Counted from the stretch's first letter, positions 35,696-48,400 are shown. The stretch: 64,000 nt of DNA from Amaurobius ferox (GCA_951213105.1 OX578140.1:116916653-116980652), one strand, 5' to 3'. Translations and numbers: made by a program. Notes: generated by a model not told the origin, from the sequence alone.

Positions 35696-36920
35696 TTTTG
35701 AAATACTGTAAACTTTCTATAAAGCATAGTGGCTTTTCTATTCCCTGTTACTGTAAGAATAGAACACTTCAATCGAAAGTTAAAGGGATACATTAAGACC
35801 TAAGATAGAATTTTGTATATGATTTCTAATTACTGGATTCTGAACTTTGATATATATATATATATATTTTTACATTTTGGAGCATTTTTTTTCTTTTTAT
35901 TTTATGGCATTGTATTTCGTAAAGTTTTTACAGGGTTCATACCCAAACTTTTGTATAAGAAATTCGCTGAGTTTTTTAGGTTTTTTAGAAAAATTTTTGC
36001 AAACTGTTAGAGTATAAGAGTCTAAATCGTGACTTTCTGTGGCATATAACAATTTTATTTAGTTAAATGTATTAAAATGTAATAACAAATAAAACATTTA
36101 ACTTGTAAATTTAGTCAATTTGCTGATGAAACAGACATGAAATCAAATTTTGAATATCAAAACTTTGGTTTCAATTGCAGTACCTGAAAATAATATTTTT
36201 TAAAATATTTTGAATCTTTTAAGGCATCAAATTGTCGACTTTCTCAAAGTTGTGAAAAAATTTTCAAAGATTTTAATGTAAAATTACAATTTTCCATGCA
36301 TTTCCCTTCTCGAGATTTTGAGCTAAATTTAAATTCCCTGAGAATTCCAGGTTTCCTCTATCTCTGAGGCGTGTAAACTTGATTATAAAGTTTTGGAAAT
36401 TATTTTTTGTACTTCCTTACACTTTTTGAAGGACAACTAGTTTTGCCTAAAAGTTACACTTTAAAAATTAAATTGCATCCTTTTAGAAATACATCTTTCA
36501 ATATTAAAGACCAGGGTTGGCATATAATGTGAAGCAAAATAATTTCTAAAGCAGTCCAATTTATACAAACAATCTGTCGTACAATCTGGCAACTCTCCTC
36601 CAATTTTGTACTCAAAAATATTTAAAAATGCCTAAAAGCATCTAAACATTGGGTACAATTTATTAGCAATCTTACTTCTGATGATTAGAATACAAGGAAA
36701 TAAAATTCAATAGTGTTTTTCGAATCTTTCTTGTCTGAAGTTCTATCATGCATTTTATTTACACTAAAAAAAATAAAAATCTAGTTTAAAAATTTTCTAA
36801 CGATCATCTATTATAATTTTTGGCAAAAATTAACTGCAACTTTTTCTTTCAATCTTTAAAGGAGTATATTTATTTAGCATTCACTTAATTTTGGTAGAAC
36901 TTTTAAATCATCAAAATCCA
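35696..36920. other. Intron 2 sequence, no gene recognised
   Basis: AT-rich, with (TA)n at 35852-35869. No repeat or coding signal recognised. Confidence 0.5.
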
Positions 36921-37046
36921 AGCCTTACTAATATGTACAATATGTATATTAATATGTACACATGTACAAGCCTTACTAATATATACAATATGTTTACTAA
37001 TATGTACATATGTACAAGCCTTACTAATATGTACAATATGCCTTAC
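36921..37046. repeat. Short tandem repeat next to the RING1 exon donor
   Basis: AAGCCTTACTAATATGTACA recurs at about 36921, 36967 and 37016, with palindromic ACATATGTACA or ACACATGTACA between copies. The array ends about 30 bp from the exon. Confidence 0.7.
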
Positions 37047-37073
37047 TAACAACAAATTTTAAATAAAACTTAC

Positions 37074-37286
37074 CTCATGTTTTGAACTATACTCACAGAG
37101 TAAAGGAGTATTTTCAGAGTTTTGAAACAAGTGTAAAAGACACTCTGTGCAATATGCATGTCCACAGTATTCTAAACGATGTTTTTCATTTGATATTTCA
37201 TCACAACACACTGGACACATTTCTTCAAGCGTTTCAGAACAATCAGCATCTAACTTTTTCTTTAGATTTTGTAGAATAGATTCACA
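37074..37286 (-). CDS. RING1 exon of the RBR domain
   Basis: A 213-nt exon of 71 codons in phase 0/0, with acceptor ATTAG at 37287 and donor GAG|GTAAGT at 37074. The translation starts with a Lys/Leu-rich linker, then gives the RING1 zinc ligands C24-x2-C27, C41-x-H43-x2-C46-x2-C49 and C64. The eighth ligand falls in the next exon (VCKAP). RING1 of an RBR ligase recruits the ubiquitin-loaded E2. The splice phases join it directly to the helicase exon upstream and the IBR exon downstream. The complementary strand also has a short open frame here, which is an antisense shadow. Confidence 0.92.
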
Positions 37287-37324
37287 CTAATTCAAAAATA
37301 AAATTTAATGAAATTTAAAAACAA

Positions 37325-37361
<37 letters not shown>

Positions 37362-38002
37362 TAAATTAGTAAATCCAATGTTAGAAAGTATGTAGTGACT
37401 CATAATACACTATTCCAAAATTTTCTACAAAATACAAAGAAATAAAAGAAATTAAGACATAATGAGGAAATAATAAAGCATAATGCAGGTCATAAAGACA
37501 AAGACAATCAACAAATTTCAAAAATGAGGAATGAAAATAGGAAAACAAAAAAATCAAGCAAAAAAAGCTTGCACATGGAAGAGCTTTAGGCTTAAGTTCA
37601 TTTCGAAAAAATTCTCTTCAAGTCCATATATCCCTTCGAAATGAACACAAAAATGCTTGTTTCTGAAACACAAGATAGATTTTATCTATAAACTTGTGTT
37701 ATATGGACGACAAGCATATAGATTGGAACAATAAAGGAAACATAAATACCTTAAAAAACACTTCATTCGTGCAACCATGACAAGCAAAATATGGCTAGAC
37801 CGCTAGACCAATGTAGCCATATGCAGAAATGAAAAGAAGTGATTAGCTGTTGCCAAAGAGAGTAATAAAAACTGTACTGCGTAAAAACAATAAAAAGAGA
37901 TATTCAACAGTTAAAGCTTCAAGATAAAAAGATGAAAATATAATTTCAAGGGAATGAAGAAGTACGTCTAAAATAAGATAATAAGGGGATAATATGAGAA
38001 TT
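37287..38002 (-). other. Intron 1 sequence, no gene recognised
   Basis: (TA)n at 37328-37358. The rest is A-rich with no recognised element. Confidence 0.5.
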
Positions 38003-38300
38003 TTAGGCTAATCGAAACTTATTAACTATACCATTTACTAAATATGCAGGATATTTATACATTTTACTGGTAATTTTGAGGTTATTAATGTGCAAAGCAT
38101 GAATTTTTTTATATGATAATCTATAAATTCTAAAAAGTTGATTAAGTATAATATTTCTAAACAATTGAATCGAGTTCCAGGAATTAAAAGGTAATAATTT
38201 ATTAATATTAAATTTAAAAAAATCTTTTTTATCATATAAATTAGTAACTATCCCATGAGCAGGTTCTATAATTAGATTTAAATCCAAATAATAAATATTA
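38003..38300 (-). pseudogene. Possible reverse-transcriptase-like C-terminal fragment
   Basis: The minus frame reads YLDLNLIIEPAHGI, TNLYDKKDFFKFNIN and KYPAYLVNGIVNKF. The LDLN...YDKRDDFxFxI pattern followed by a helical tail occurs in reverse-transcriptase-like mobile proteins of invertebrates. The frame continues upstream only into a TA microsatellite (Tyr-Ile repeats). Assignment is by memory of the motif and weak. Confidence 0.3.
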
Positions 38301-38306
38301 TTACTA

Positions 38307-38337
<31 letters not shown>

Positions 38338-38372
38338 GTATAAAAAGAATTTTAGAATGGAAATCCATTTTA

Positions 38373-38415
<43 letters not shown>
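38301..38415. repeat. TA microsatellites
   Basis: (TA)n at 38309-38333 and 38373-38414, separated by about 40 bp. Confidence 0.9.
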
Positions 38416-38417
<2 letters not shown>

Positions 38418-38475
38418 ATACCGGAAATCACACTTATAAGGCGCTAGGCAGCCTATCATCGTAGATTAAGATATA

Positions 38476-39659
38476 AAAACCGTAAATGGTTACAAGGAAA
38501 CAAGGTATGTCAAGGAAGGCACCATAAATTGGCCGAGGGGGGGGGGGGTGACCCCCACTTCCCGGTTAAAGCAAGCTTTGTGTCACGACAACACATCCGG
38601 CAGCCGGGTACCATTCTACCAAAATGAAGACTATCAAGTTTCAAAACAACGATGAAAAAGGATCAAATCAAAACAACAAGGGACGTAATTCGTTAAAAAC
38701 CATGAATAAAACTACAGGTAGAAGTTATGAAAACCCAGTCCAACCTCGCGATATATACTTTTTATGACATAAATACAGTTAACAAACTTTACTATAAAAA
38801 TATAAACCCATAAAAGTCCAAGTGAAAACACTAAAATTCCTCACAATAAGGTCGTAAAAATGATCCGAAATCACATCATGTCAAAGTACATTACCCATAT
38901 GAATGAATCTTGTTAACTTATGCATTTCCTATGCAATGTTTTCCATAGGAATGTTTTAAAAAATATTGTTATAAATCAATTAAATCGCAGTAAAAAGCTG
39001 AACAGTTATAATTGTAATCGGTGCAAATGCGACACGAATTATCTGACTATGGCAATAAAGCAAGGATTTCCAATTGGTTTTTTAATCGACATCGTGTGTG
39101 GTTTTTTCAGCATTAACAGCAATTCAGGGATTCAGCAAATACATTGATATAAATAATACAAGGGAACCAGGAATTCCCAAATTATTGAGGTAAGGTGGAA
39201 CAAGAACGAGTTTGTGAGTGACTATTAACAAAGCTCATTCATATGGATAATGTGCTTTGACATGATGTGATTTCGGATCATTTTTACGACCTTATTGTGA
39301 GGAATTTTAGTGTTTTCACTTGGACTTCTATGGGTTTATATGTTTATAGTAAAGTTTGTTAAGTGTATTTGTGTCATAAAAAGTATATATCGCGAGGTTA
39401 GAGTGGGTTTTCATAACTTATACCTGTGATTTTATTCATGGCTTTTAACGAATTAGGTTCCTTATTGTTTTCGATTTGATCCTTTACATTGTTGTTTTGA
39501 AGCTTGATTGTCTTCATTTTGGTGAAATGGTACCGGCTACTGGGAGTGTTGTCGCGACACAAAGCTTGCTATTACCGGGGAGTGGGAGTCACAACCCCCC
39601 GGCAAATTTATGGTACCTTCCTTGACTTACCTTGTTTCCTTGTATCCATTTACGGTTTA
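38476..39659. mobile_element. Foldback element with inverted arms of about 440 bp
   Basis: The left arm, 38476-38914, begins ACCGTAAATGGTTACAAGGA. The right arm, 39223-39659, ends TCCTTGTATCCATTTACGGT. They are inverted copies, roughly 90% identical by eye over their whole length, including TCGCGATATATACTTTTTATG and the CCTCACAATAAGGTCGT block. The 300-bp centre has a 75-codon frame of unknown meaning. The right end abuts a TA microsatellite. Confidence 0.75.
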
Positions 39660-39827
39660 TATATATATATATATATATATATACTGCTCACAACTGAAAT
39701 CGCAACACCATGAAGACATTGATGTACCCTTATGAAATTTACAGAATACAATTGTAAAATGGAGATGTGCAAATGACCAAAAAATCATACCTGGAAAATG
39801 AAAGCATGGAACTTTATTGACATTAGA

Positions 39828-40667
39828 TCAATATGAAATAGGCCCACCCCTAGCGGCTATGCAGGATTGAATACGACGAGGCATCCCGTCAATGAGAGGG
39901 TCAATGGTGCGCTGAAGGATGGTATTCCACACAGCATGCAATTTTCCGACCGCCCACTTTGCTGCTCTATGTCTAAGGATGAGCCGGACGATCTGGGCTT
40001 TCGACACAGCATGCAATTGGGCTTGTAACTGAACATGGTTTGCTGGAATTGGAAGTTCTCTTAATCGGCGACCCATGATGTCCCAGATATGCTCAATTGG
40101 TGGCAAATCCGGAGAATATGCTGGCTGAGACAGGATATCAAAACCTGGTAGACTATTCACAGTTAACCGTGCAGTATGTGGCCTGGCATTCTCCTGCTGA
40201 AAAACCAGTCCAGGCCTGGTTGACAGATATGACTGTGTCACAGGTCCCACAATGTCAGAGACGTATCGTTGTGCCGTGATACTGCCAGAAACGTGAACCA
40301 AAGGTATTCGTCCACCAAATATTATACCCCAAACCATGGTCCCACTTGGGGGGCTGTATGGCGACTGATAGAAAAAGCTTCCTGGTTGTCGAAGGCGCCG
40401 CCATACGCGAGTATGGCGGCGCCTGGCATTCTCCTGCTGAAAAACCAGTCCAGGCCTGGTTGACAGATATGGCTGTGCCACAGGTCCCACAATGTCAGAG
40501 ACGTATCGTTGTGCCGTGATACTGCCAGAAACGTGAACCAAAGGTATTCGTCCACCAAATATTATACCCCAAACCATGGTCCCACTTGGGGGGCTGTATG
40601 GCGACTGATAGAAAAAGCTTCCTGGTTGTCGAAGGCTCCGCCATACGCGAGTATGGCCATTTGGCAT
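39828..40667 (-). pseudogene. Tc1 transposase, C-terminal part with internal duplication
   Basis: The frame contains GTMVWGIIFGGRIPLVH, VFQQENARPHTA and SPDLPPIEHIWD. The last two are the second and third DDE catalytic regions of Tc1. In the second, the usual QQDN is QQEN, so the catalytic aspartate is changed. An 80-residue block (240 bp) is present twice in frame. N-terminal helix-turn-helix sequence (SLRRIAERVGRDVSTVQR) remains near 41030-41100 but is separated by stops and shifts. The product would be non-functional. Confidence 0.8.
40181..40660. repeat. 240-bp in-frame tandem duplication in Tc1 transposase
   Basis: GCCTGGCATTCTCCTGCTGA starts at 40181 and again at 40421, and the following 240 bp are nearly identical. 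The first copy ends with a GC-rich junction GCCGCCATACGCGAGTATGG. Confidence 0.9.
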
Positions 40668-41379
40668 GCCAAAACATAATCGTGATTCATCCGTGAACTA
40701 TTTAGCCATTCTGTCGACCCATTGCATCTCATTTGACATCACTGCAGGCGACGTAACCGGTGAAGACGTTGAAACGGTAGGAGTCGAAAAGGTCGTTTAC
40801 CCCCGAGTCCTGCGTCATGCAAACGATTTCGAATTGTTTGCGTCGAAACCACGTTACCTGTAGTGTGGGATAAATGTCATTGTAACACGGTTGCTAGGGT
40901 AAACGGCTCCCAGGCAATACTTCTCCGAAGCATACGATCTTCACGTGGTATGGCACACTTAGAAGCTCTACTCCCTGATCTTCATGCCGTTTCGTGGTTT
41001 CTCACGAACCGTAACACACACCGTTGAACTGTGCTCACATCACGGCCCACTCGTTCAGCGATCCTTCGAAGGCTCATTCCACCCTCACCTAAAACAATGA
41101 TTTGTTGCCATTCCGTTGACTGCAACTAAACGTATGCGCTACATCGACGTACTATTGGCATACTGTGATGATTTTTACAACCTGAAACCAAGGACGCTGG
41201 AGTTTAGCTGTGATGTCGCTCCTCCTTGATCTGACTCTTTTATGCTGCTCGGCAAAGTGTTACGTCACTATAAAAGAAAACTGTGATCATTTGCATATCT
41301 CGCCTTGCTGTGTTCCATTGCCTGATTTACATAAAGCTACACCTACAACTTTATAGTGCTGCGATTTCAGTTTTGAGCA

Positions 41380-41380
<1 letters not shown>

Positions 41381-41432
<52 letters not shown>

Positions 41433-42195
41433 ATATTAATAGAATACAAGAGCAAATTAACTTCAAAAAGAACGACAACCTCTTTCTAGTGATATATAAG
41501 TGAAGTCTTGGAGAACTATGAAAAGACGTTGATTTATGACCTAGCCATTTTGCCTTTTTAAATTCTCATAGTTAAAAATCAGCTGTCTGCAGGCTTTCAG
41601 CTTCAATTAATTCAAACATTGAATTTTTAGATTAAGTATTTGTAGAGAGAGAGGCAATGCTGCAGCAACTCTATTTGATGCCTGGTGCGTAGTAAGCAAG
41701 ATTGTTTCTTTTTCCCTATATGCTTTATTGATGCAGGCGCTGTGGTGCCTTTATATTCATTCGAAAACACTGTTGGCACTACCCTCGCCGCGGTGCTGGA
41801 GAGAGGGATATACGGCATACTATCAAATTTCCTTCAGATTTAGCGTAATATTTTTTACAGTTAAATTAACTTACCTTGTAACTTAACGGTTACCATCTAT
41901 GTTACAAATTTCATGGATAATTAGACGACGGTCCTCATGACCGATTTGTCAAATTTTCAAGACATTTTCAGAGCTTGTGAGGTTACTGGGTCATCCTGAG
42001 TGCTCTTCATCTTAAACTGGCATTTGACCACCCTTGAAATGCAAGTGTCAGGCAAAACATTTGCGTACGACCTAAAGTATGATCACCAAAAGCTGTATGC
42101 AGTATTCAAAATATATCGGTTACTGATTTCCAATAAACATTCTAACAATTTCCATAAAACATTCTGATAAAGCAGGCTTAGAACTCCAACACTCA
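41381..42195 (-). other. Intron 1 sequence, no gene recognised
   Basis: Starts with (TA)n to about 41431. A GC-richer stretch at 41660-41820 has a 63-codon frame without a recognised domain. Confidence 0.5.
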
Positions 42196-42208
42196 AATGA
42201 ACCAATTG

Positions 42209-42494
42209 GGGCACGACAGCCCAGTGGTTAGCGCGCGGGAATTGCACTCGGTCGGCCCGGGTTCGATTCCCACCACTGCCAAAACTGCCGCCGTGTTCAC
42301 GCGGAGTACGATCACGTTAAACATGTGGGTCCATAAGTCCTTCCGAGAGGTTGGTGGTAGAAGACGGAGAGTACGGTCCCTGTGGATACCTCCCCCACGT
42401 GGTCTCGGTATAAATTGGGTGGCACTTCCCGGCCATCCAAACAGATACCTTATACCTTTCTGGTAGGTCGGACGGTCTGTATAGAAGACGAAGA
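42209..42494 (+). mobile_element. tRNA-derived SINE, plus orientation, copy 1 of 2
   Basis: Head GGGCACGACAGCCCAGTGGT with B-box GGTTCGATTCC, body GTGGGTCCATAAGTCC, and end GGTCGGACGGTCTGTATAGA then AGACGAAG. Flanked by AATGAACCAATTG (42196-42208) and AATGAGCTAATTG (42495-42507). Confidence 0.85.
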
Positions 42495-42507
42495 AATGAG
42501 CTAATTG

Positions 42508-42792
42508 GGATGGGACACCCCAGTGGTTAGCGCATGGGAATTGCACTCGGATGACCCGAGTTCGATTCTCGGCCTGTCCAAATTGTTCCCATGTTCATGC
42601 GGAGTACGGGCACTTTATATATGCGGATCTATAATCCCTTTGGAGAGGTAGGTGGTAGGGGAAGATGGTACGGTCCCTGTGGATGCCCCGCCCCCACTGG
42701 GTGTCGGTCTAAATTGGGTGGCCCTTCCTTGCCGTCCAAACAGATACCTTATATCTTCGAGTTGGTTGGACGGTCTGGGTCGAAGAAGCAGG
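42508..42792 (+). mobile_element. tRNA-derived SINE, plus orientation, copy 2 of 2, more diverged
   Basis: Head GATGGGACACCCCAGTGGTT with B-box AGTTCGATTCT and tail GACGGTCTGGGTCGAAGAAG. Followed by AATGAACCAATTG at 42793-42805, the same target word that precedes copy 1. Confidence 0.8.
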
Positions 42793-42903
42793 AATGAACC
42801 AATTGTTTTTCTGTGTCAAACTAGTAATTGCATTTACATGCGAAACTATTTAAAATAATAGAGAAATCCAAACTCTTGCTCTGTCTTCAGAAGTGAATGT
42901 TGG

Positions 42904-43560
42904 ACTTAAGCTGTAGGACTTAATGCTATCTGGTCTGAAAGTAATTTTGGTGCAGTATGGATTAAATCCGCTAGCAGAAGCTCAATTCAGCACTTGAGTA
43001 ATTGGATCGGTGTGGGAGATAGGACCGGTATTTCTATATTGAACAAACTTAAATGCCTTTCTTCATCCCATGATGTGAACCTTCAGTGGTCACCCTCTCA
43101 CGTGGATATTCATTGTAATGACATTGCCGATAACTTAGCAAAGAAGGACATTGGGGAGTCTTTGGCTTCCACTAATTCCCTTACCTTCTTAGAGCTCTAC
43201 TCCAGAAGAAAAAAAATTGAACAAAAAGACATAGTTCGTCCCTCCAACGCATGGCTGGTATCAGAGGGTGGTTCCCGTGGTTCTACTTGTAAGAGAAGAT
43301 TTCAAACGGCGCTATCCAGATTTGCCAGTGGCAACTTAAAGGGTCTCTCTTATAGTCATGGCCGTAAGGTTTACCCTATCTGCAGCAGGTGTAGTGTCGA
43401 GCAGGCTTCCTTGGAGCATATATACTCGACTGTCTGCAGCTCACAAGAGACGATTTTATCTCAAAGCCCATACTTGCTCTTGATTTCTTGAGGGTTAATT
43501 GGCTCTTGGACAGTGTCTAGCAGCCGCTAGACAATGGAGAGCATGCAACAACAACAACAT
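42904..43560 (+). pseudogene. LINE 3' end: RNase H domain, zinc motif and (CAA)n tail
   Basis: Reads WSESNFGAVWIKSAS, then NLQWSPSHVDIHCNDIADN and LAKK, the C-terminal half of a LINE-encoded RNase H domain (usual motif WxPSHVGIxGNExADxLAK). Further on is CSRCSVEQASLEH, a zinc-knuckle-like motif found near the end of such proteins. After the stop at about 43491 comes a short 3' UTR and (CAA)n at 43546-43559. It is a typical 5'-truncated LINE copy. The RT and endonuclease are absent. Confidence 0.7.
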
Positions 43561-43565
43561 GTTAA

Positions 43566-43680
43566 AGTATACGCTATGAACAGTTGTGGGGTTTAGAGAG
43601 AGGTCGCATCATAGGCCTAAAGACGGCTGGTTGGTCCAACTTCTTTGAGAATGATGTGATCATCGGCCACTAAACATTTG
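43566..43680 (+). pseudogene. Tc1-like transposase N-terminal scrap
   Basis: The plus frame gives GLERGRIIGLKTAGWSN, which resembles the start of Tc1/mariner transposases (FxRGRMIGLKEAGWS). It breaks after about 35 residues. Confidence 0.45.
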
Positions 43681-45496
43681 GCAATTAGGACAGGGCAAGG
43701 GATTCGTCGGCAAATATGGCGAGACTTTCTGGTTTTAGATAGTTTTTAAAATATTATTCCACTGTTTTCAGACAATTACATTTGTGGAAGTTTTATAGCA
43801 TCTGCTTCATGTCTACATATCATTAACTCCAATTTAATACAAACGTTGTCTTTGCAGGCATTCGGGGAGAAAAAACACAGGATATAGTTTGACATATGCA
43901 AACATAAATACACAGAGAGCTACCATTCAAATAGATTCTATGTATATTTGGTATAATGCTCAATGGTTGGTATAATACTCGTGTCTTAAAAAATCATCAA
44001 CTTTAGCAGCAAAGATTGGAAACTAACTCGTATCCTTAAAATTCAGACAACCATTTAGTGAATACACAAAATAGCTTAAGCATTAAAGCGTAAATAGATT
44101 TTGCACCCCAGTATGTATCACTATGCTCGCGCATCGCAATAAATATATTCTTTAGTATTGTTAATAATCAAAAATGTACATTAAACAATTCTTCTTCGTT
44201 AACCAGCCGAGTTTTTTTTTTTTTTTCAAAAAACTCATATATGCTTTAGTAGACTTGCATAAGCCACCGCTGGGTGCAGCCGGAGCGTAAAATAGACCTA
44301 CAAAGCAACTTAGTATGTGACCGAGTAGCAGGCTATTTTCTTTCTAAATTAATGTTTTAAAAATCCTCTACCAAAAATCCAACTATATAACATAAAGGTG
44401 CTCATTAAGCGTTCCCCATACCACTATCTTTACTAACTGTTACCTCTAATAATGCACACTATTTAAAAATATATCTTAGGAAGAGAGAGTATACAAACAT
44501 TAAACGCGTTCAGAACTTTGCAAAGAACCCCCCTTAAAGAAATTTCAATTCTCTTCGAGAACGGTTCTTGGAACAACCATCAACCTATTCGGTTTCCTAT
44601 AGCAATCGACGTATTTCTGGCATATCTGTTAAAGTTGAGCGGGTAATATGAGTTCTTCGATTGTAGTACTAAATACATAATTCTATTACAGAGAGTGAAG
44701 TAATACCCTTTGTTCCTATTAAAATTTGAATATCAGACTACGAGTGTTTTTATCGATGTTTGAATTTAAAAATGAAATTACGTCATCAACATGCATTTTC
44801 CCCTTAATTAATTCATTTTATAAATTGATTAAAAATCAAGAAATTTCGTTACGGATTCTGTTCAGGTCTCATTTTAAAGATCGTTCCCTGTATTTATTTT
44901 ATGATGGTGTTAAAATTGAAACTGGGGAATAATTTTCCTGGATTGCCATGTATTGCTGTCTTGGCATGATGTTGCATGCCTATCTTTGTGGCCTTGTCGG
45001 GATTGTCATTCTTGCTTGACAAGAATGTGAATATAGAAATTGGTTTGGTAGAAATTTATAATAAAAATTTGTTGGGTGGTCGCATGCCTGAAAGCTCCCA
45101 TATGATTGGAACTTTCGCGGTTATTATAATATATAATAGTAAATATGGAGTTATAATATGCATTTGCTATAGTCAAAAACCATTTTATACAGTCTATTTA
45201 TTTATAATTTCTCTTGGTTTGATTCAGCACCACGCAACACTATGAATGGATTGGTGTAAAATCGCTTAAAGCTCAACTTCAATATTAAATAACTAAAACA
45301 CGAACCTAATTTAAAATGCCGAAACTAAGATAACCGTCATTCCAAGATACATAATTTTTATTTCAGATCACCCTATAGTTTCTACACTCAGGAATAATTT
45401 TATAAATCCCCAGACAGACATACTGGTGCAGTAACATGGTCGGACGTGTTCTAATAGCGCAAATAACATGAAAAATAAATCTTAAATACAACTTAC
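43681..45496 (-). other. Intron 1 sequence next to the helicase exon, no gene recognised
   Basis: AT-rich with several short frames (44726-44932, 44976-45245) lacking recognised content. The donor of the helicase exon is at 45496. Confidence 0.5.
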
Positions 45497-48400
45497 CTTA
45501 GTCACTGAAGATGAATTTCCTTGGATTGTCAAAATTTGTTTATATTTATAAATTTGAACATCTGTTGCATTGCATTCACCTTTCAGTTTGCTAAGATCAT
45601 ATCCATAGTTCTTAAATAATTCTTTAAGAACACTTTTACCAGAATCTGCTTTCAAAGTGATATCTTTATATTCTTCATTTTCTAACTCCTTAAGAAATAA
45701 GTTTATTTTCGTTTTTACAATATTACAGGCATCATCTTTTCCAAATAAAGTGATAGTTTTATCGAACACATTTTGCAAAATATAGCAGTCTTGATGAACT
45801 ATTGATAATTTTTTAATGAATTCTTTTCCCAGATCAGTAAAAAGTTTTTCTTTGTCTGAACTATTAGATAACTCTATTTTATCTCCAATTAAAATAGTAT
45901 GTATAGATCTCCGAGCATCAAAAATATCACGAACGTTATTACTTGTAATTTTTATTTCAACCCTATCCATTAATTTGGGGATAGCCTTAATATCTAATGA
46001 ACGATCGGCTGTTAAATCTTCGTTAAAAAATTTTAGAGCATTCTCGATATCATCTTTTACAGCGGAAAATATTTCTGATTTGCAATGCATAAATGTCTGT
46101 AAAAATGGTTTGAATATAATGCTACCAACAAAATTGGTGATATGGTTACGACCTTTTAGGACATTAACAGCATTTTCACCATCTAGAGGATTTTTAAAAT
46201 ATACGGTAGCATTCCATATAAAGTCTTTTGACGTTGGTTCTCTTAAGACAACTTCAATATCCTCCTTAAAGGTAAATTCAGAAAATAATTGTAAAACATT
46301 CACCTTAATGGAATCAATTTCTGCTTTGTTTGACTCATAGGCTTTCTCTCTTACTATAACACACTTTGTAATTCTAATACCTGCTGGCACAAGGGATCTA
46401 ATATGTGACTCAAAATCTCTGTTGTCAGTGTCTACAGGTAAATTAAAAATACACATATCATTAGATTTCTTGCTTTTTGTCACTTTGCATAGTGAGTCCC
46501 GATAATAGATGGTACATGGCCACACAAAACCATCTGAACTGTCTTCATCAAGGCTAATGAAAGCAAGTCCAGTGCATTTTCTTCTAAGAAAGGTAATATA
46601 TACTCTATAGAGATAATCTCTATATGTATATATATTTCTTTGAATACTCTGCAATGAAAATTCATCTTCATTTTTGTACATCTCTAAGGCTTTTTTAGCA
46701 AAAGCAGGAATTTCAAAGGTAACTTTGAAATATTTCTGCCATTCTTGAATCTCAGTTACTGCACCACACACCGAAAGCTTCTGTGTAACATAATTGATAT
46801 CTTCCGAACCTTTCAACATAACTTTGATGTCCCTAAATTCACCAGGTAATATAACGTCTTTGAAAACTCCTCCTGCAACAAGTATTGCTGTAAATTTAGA
46901 CTTATGGATATCCTGCAACAAGCGTATATCTCTTTCTTCTTTGTAGAATTTTTTCCGAGCTTCATTAATAACAGGAGAAACAATAGATTCTATTTTATTA
47001 AATTCATTACCATAACCAACTATTTTAATTGAACCTCTAGGTACATCAATTTCCAATTCAACAGAATCAGAATTAATCAACTCCTTGATTTTCTTTACAA
47101 GATCTTTATGCTTGATGCCTTTTTTGCCAATAAAATTGTAAACAATGGTTTTCTCTCCTAAGGGGCGTCTGCAAAATTCTGAAGCAATCAAGCTTTCAAA
47201 AGCTTTAAAGTTCAAATTTAAACCATGCATACTTATAGTTTCTAAAATCAAATCTCGAGTGACTGGGCAAATATTAACCATGAAATTTTGTGTAGTTTTT
47301 AGTATAGTGTCATAGACAACAAATCTTGGTGTTGATCTTTCAAAAGCACAAAGAGCTGAAGCTGGATAGATCACTAGCTTATCAGATATATTCACAGATT
47401 TGTAACCAAATTTAAAATGACCTGAGTAAACTGATAGATTTTCAGAAAAACTGTGAAATATTACTTTGATTAAATTATCATATGTATCATTTTCAAATTT
47501 TGTTTTCACTTTGATAGAAAGCTCATTTTCAAGAATTAAAATCATTTCATTAATTAGCTCATGAACAATTTTCATCGAACGACCATTTATGCAATTCGTG
47601 ACACACCAGTGTGATTTCAAACGTTGGGGAACATTTAACCATGCCTTATACACTTCTAAATATGTTAAGAAGTCATTTTCAGATTCACAAAAACGAATTT
47701 TTTTCTTATCTGCTATATCTTTATTTGCAATATTACGATAAAATATATTACTAGATGATGTTATTAAAGCTGCAACAGCTAATGCCTCATACCCAACATT
47801 GTTCAGAATACCTTGAAAAATCAAATGGCACAAGCGGGGCTCAAGAGGTAAAACTGCCATTTTACTACCCAGGTCAGTCAACAAACGATCATTTTCATCA
47901 ACAGCTTTTAAATACAAAAGTTGTTTCATTGTTGAAATCAATAAATCTTTTGGGGGTGATTGCACAAAATCAAACTGAATAGGATCACTTATACCCATCT
48001 TCATCAATTTCAAAATTGCTTGGCCTAAATTTATTCGCAAAATTTCAGGTTTAGTATTTACTGCCATCTTAGCATAATTTGCCTGACTGTACAAGCGATA
48101 ACATTTCCCAACCTGAGTTCGACCTGCCCTTCCTCTGCGTTGTTCTGCAGAGCTTCTACTTACAAAACCAACACTTAGGACATTCATATTTCTTCTTGCA
48201 TCATATTGTGACTCTTTTACCATACCGCAATCAACAACGTATCTTATCCCAGGAATTGTTATTGAAGTCTCTGCACAATTTGTCGCAAAAACTATTTTGC
48301 GCATGTCCTTGGGAGTTTCTTCAAATACTTTTTGTTGCTCTTGTACGTTCAATTTACCATGTAGATTAAAAACTTTAACTTTCTTTCTACTTGCAACTGT

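Larger units (their letters stand above)
39684..41380 (-). mobile_element. Tc1-like transposon inserted in a TA microsatellite
   Basis: Inverted ends: left CTGCTCACAACTGAAATCGC then AACAC, right reverse complement CTGCTCAAAACTGAAATCGC then AGCAC. Flanking TA is at 39682-39683 and 41381-41382, in TA repeats on both sides. Length 1697 bp, usual for Tc1. Encodes a broken transposase. Confidence 0.85.

Noticed and set aside
45816..46340. 174-codon plus-strand frame
   Set aside because: Antisense shadow of the helicase exon; no domain of its own.
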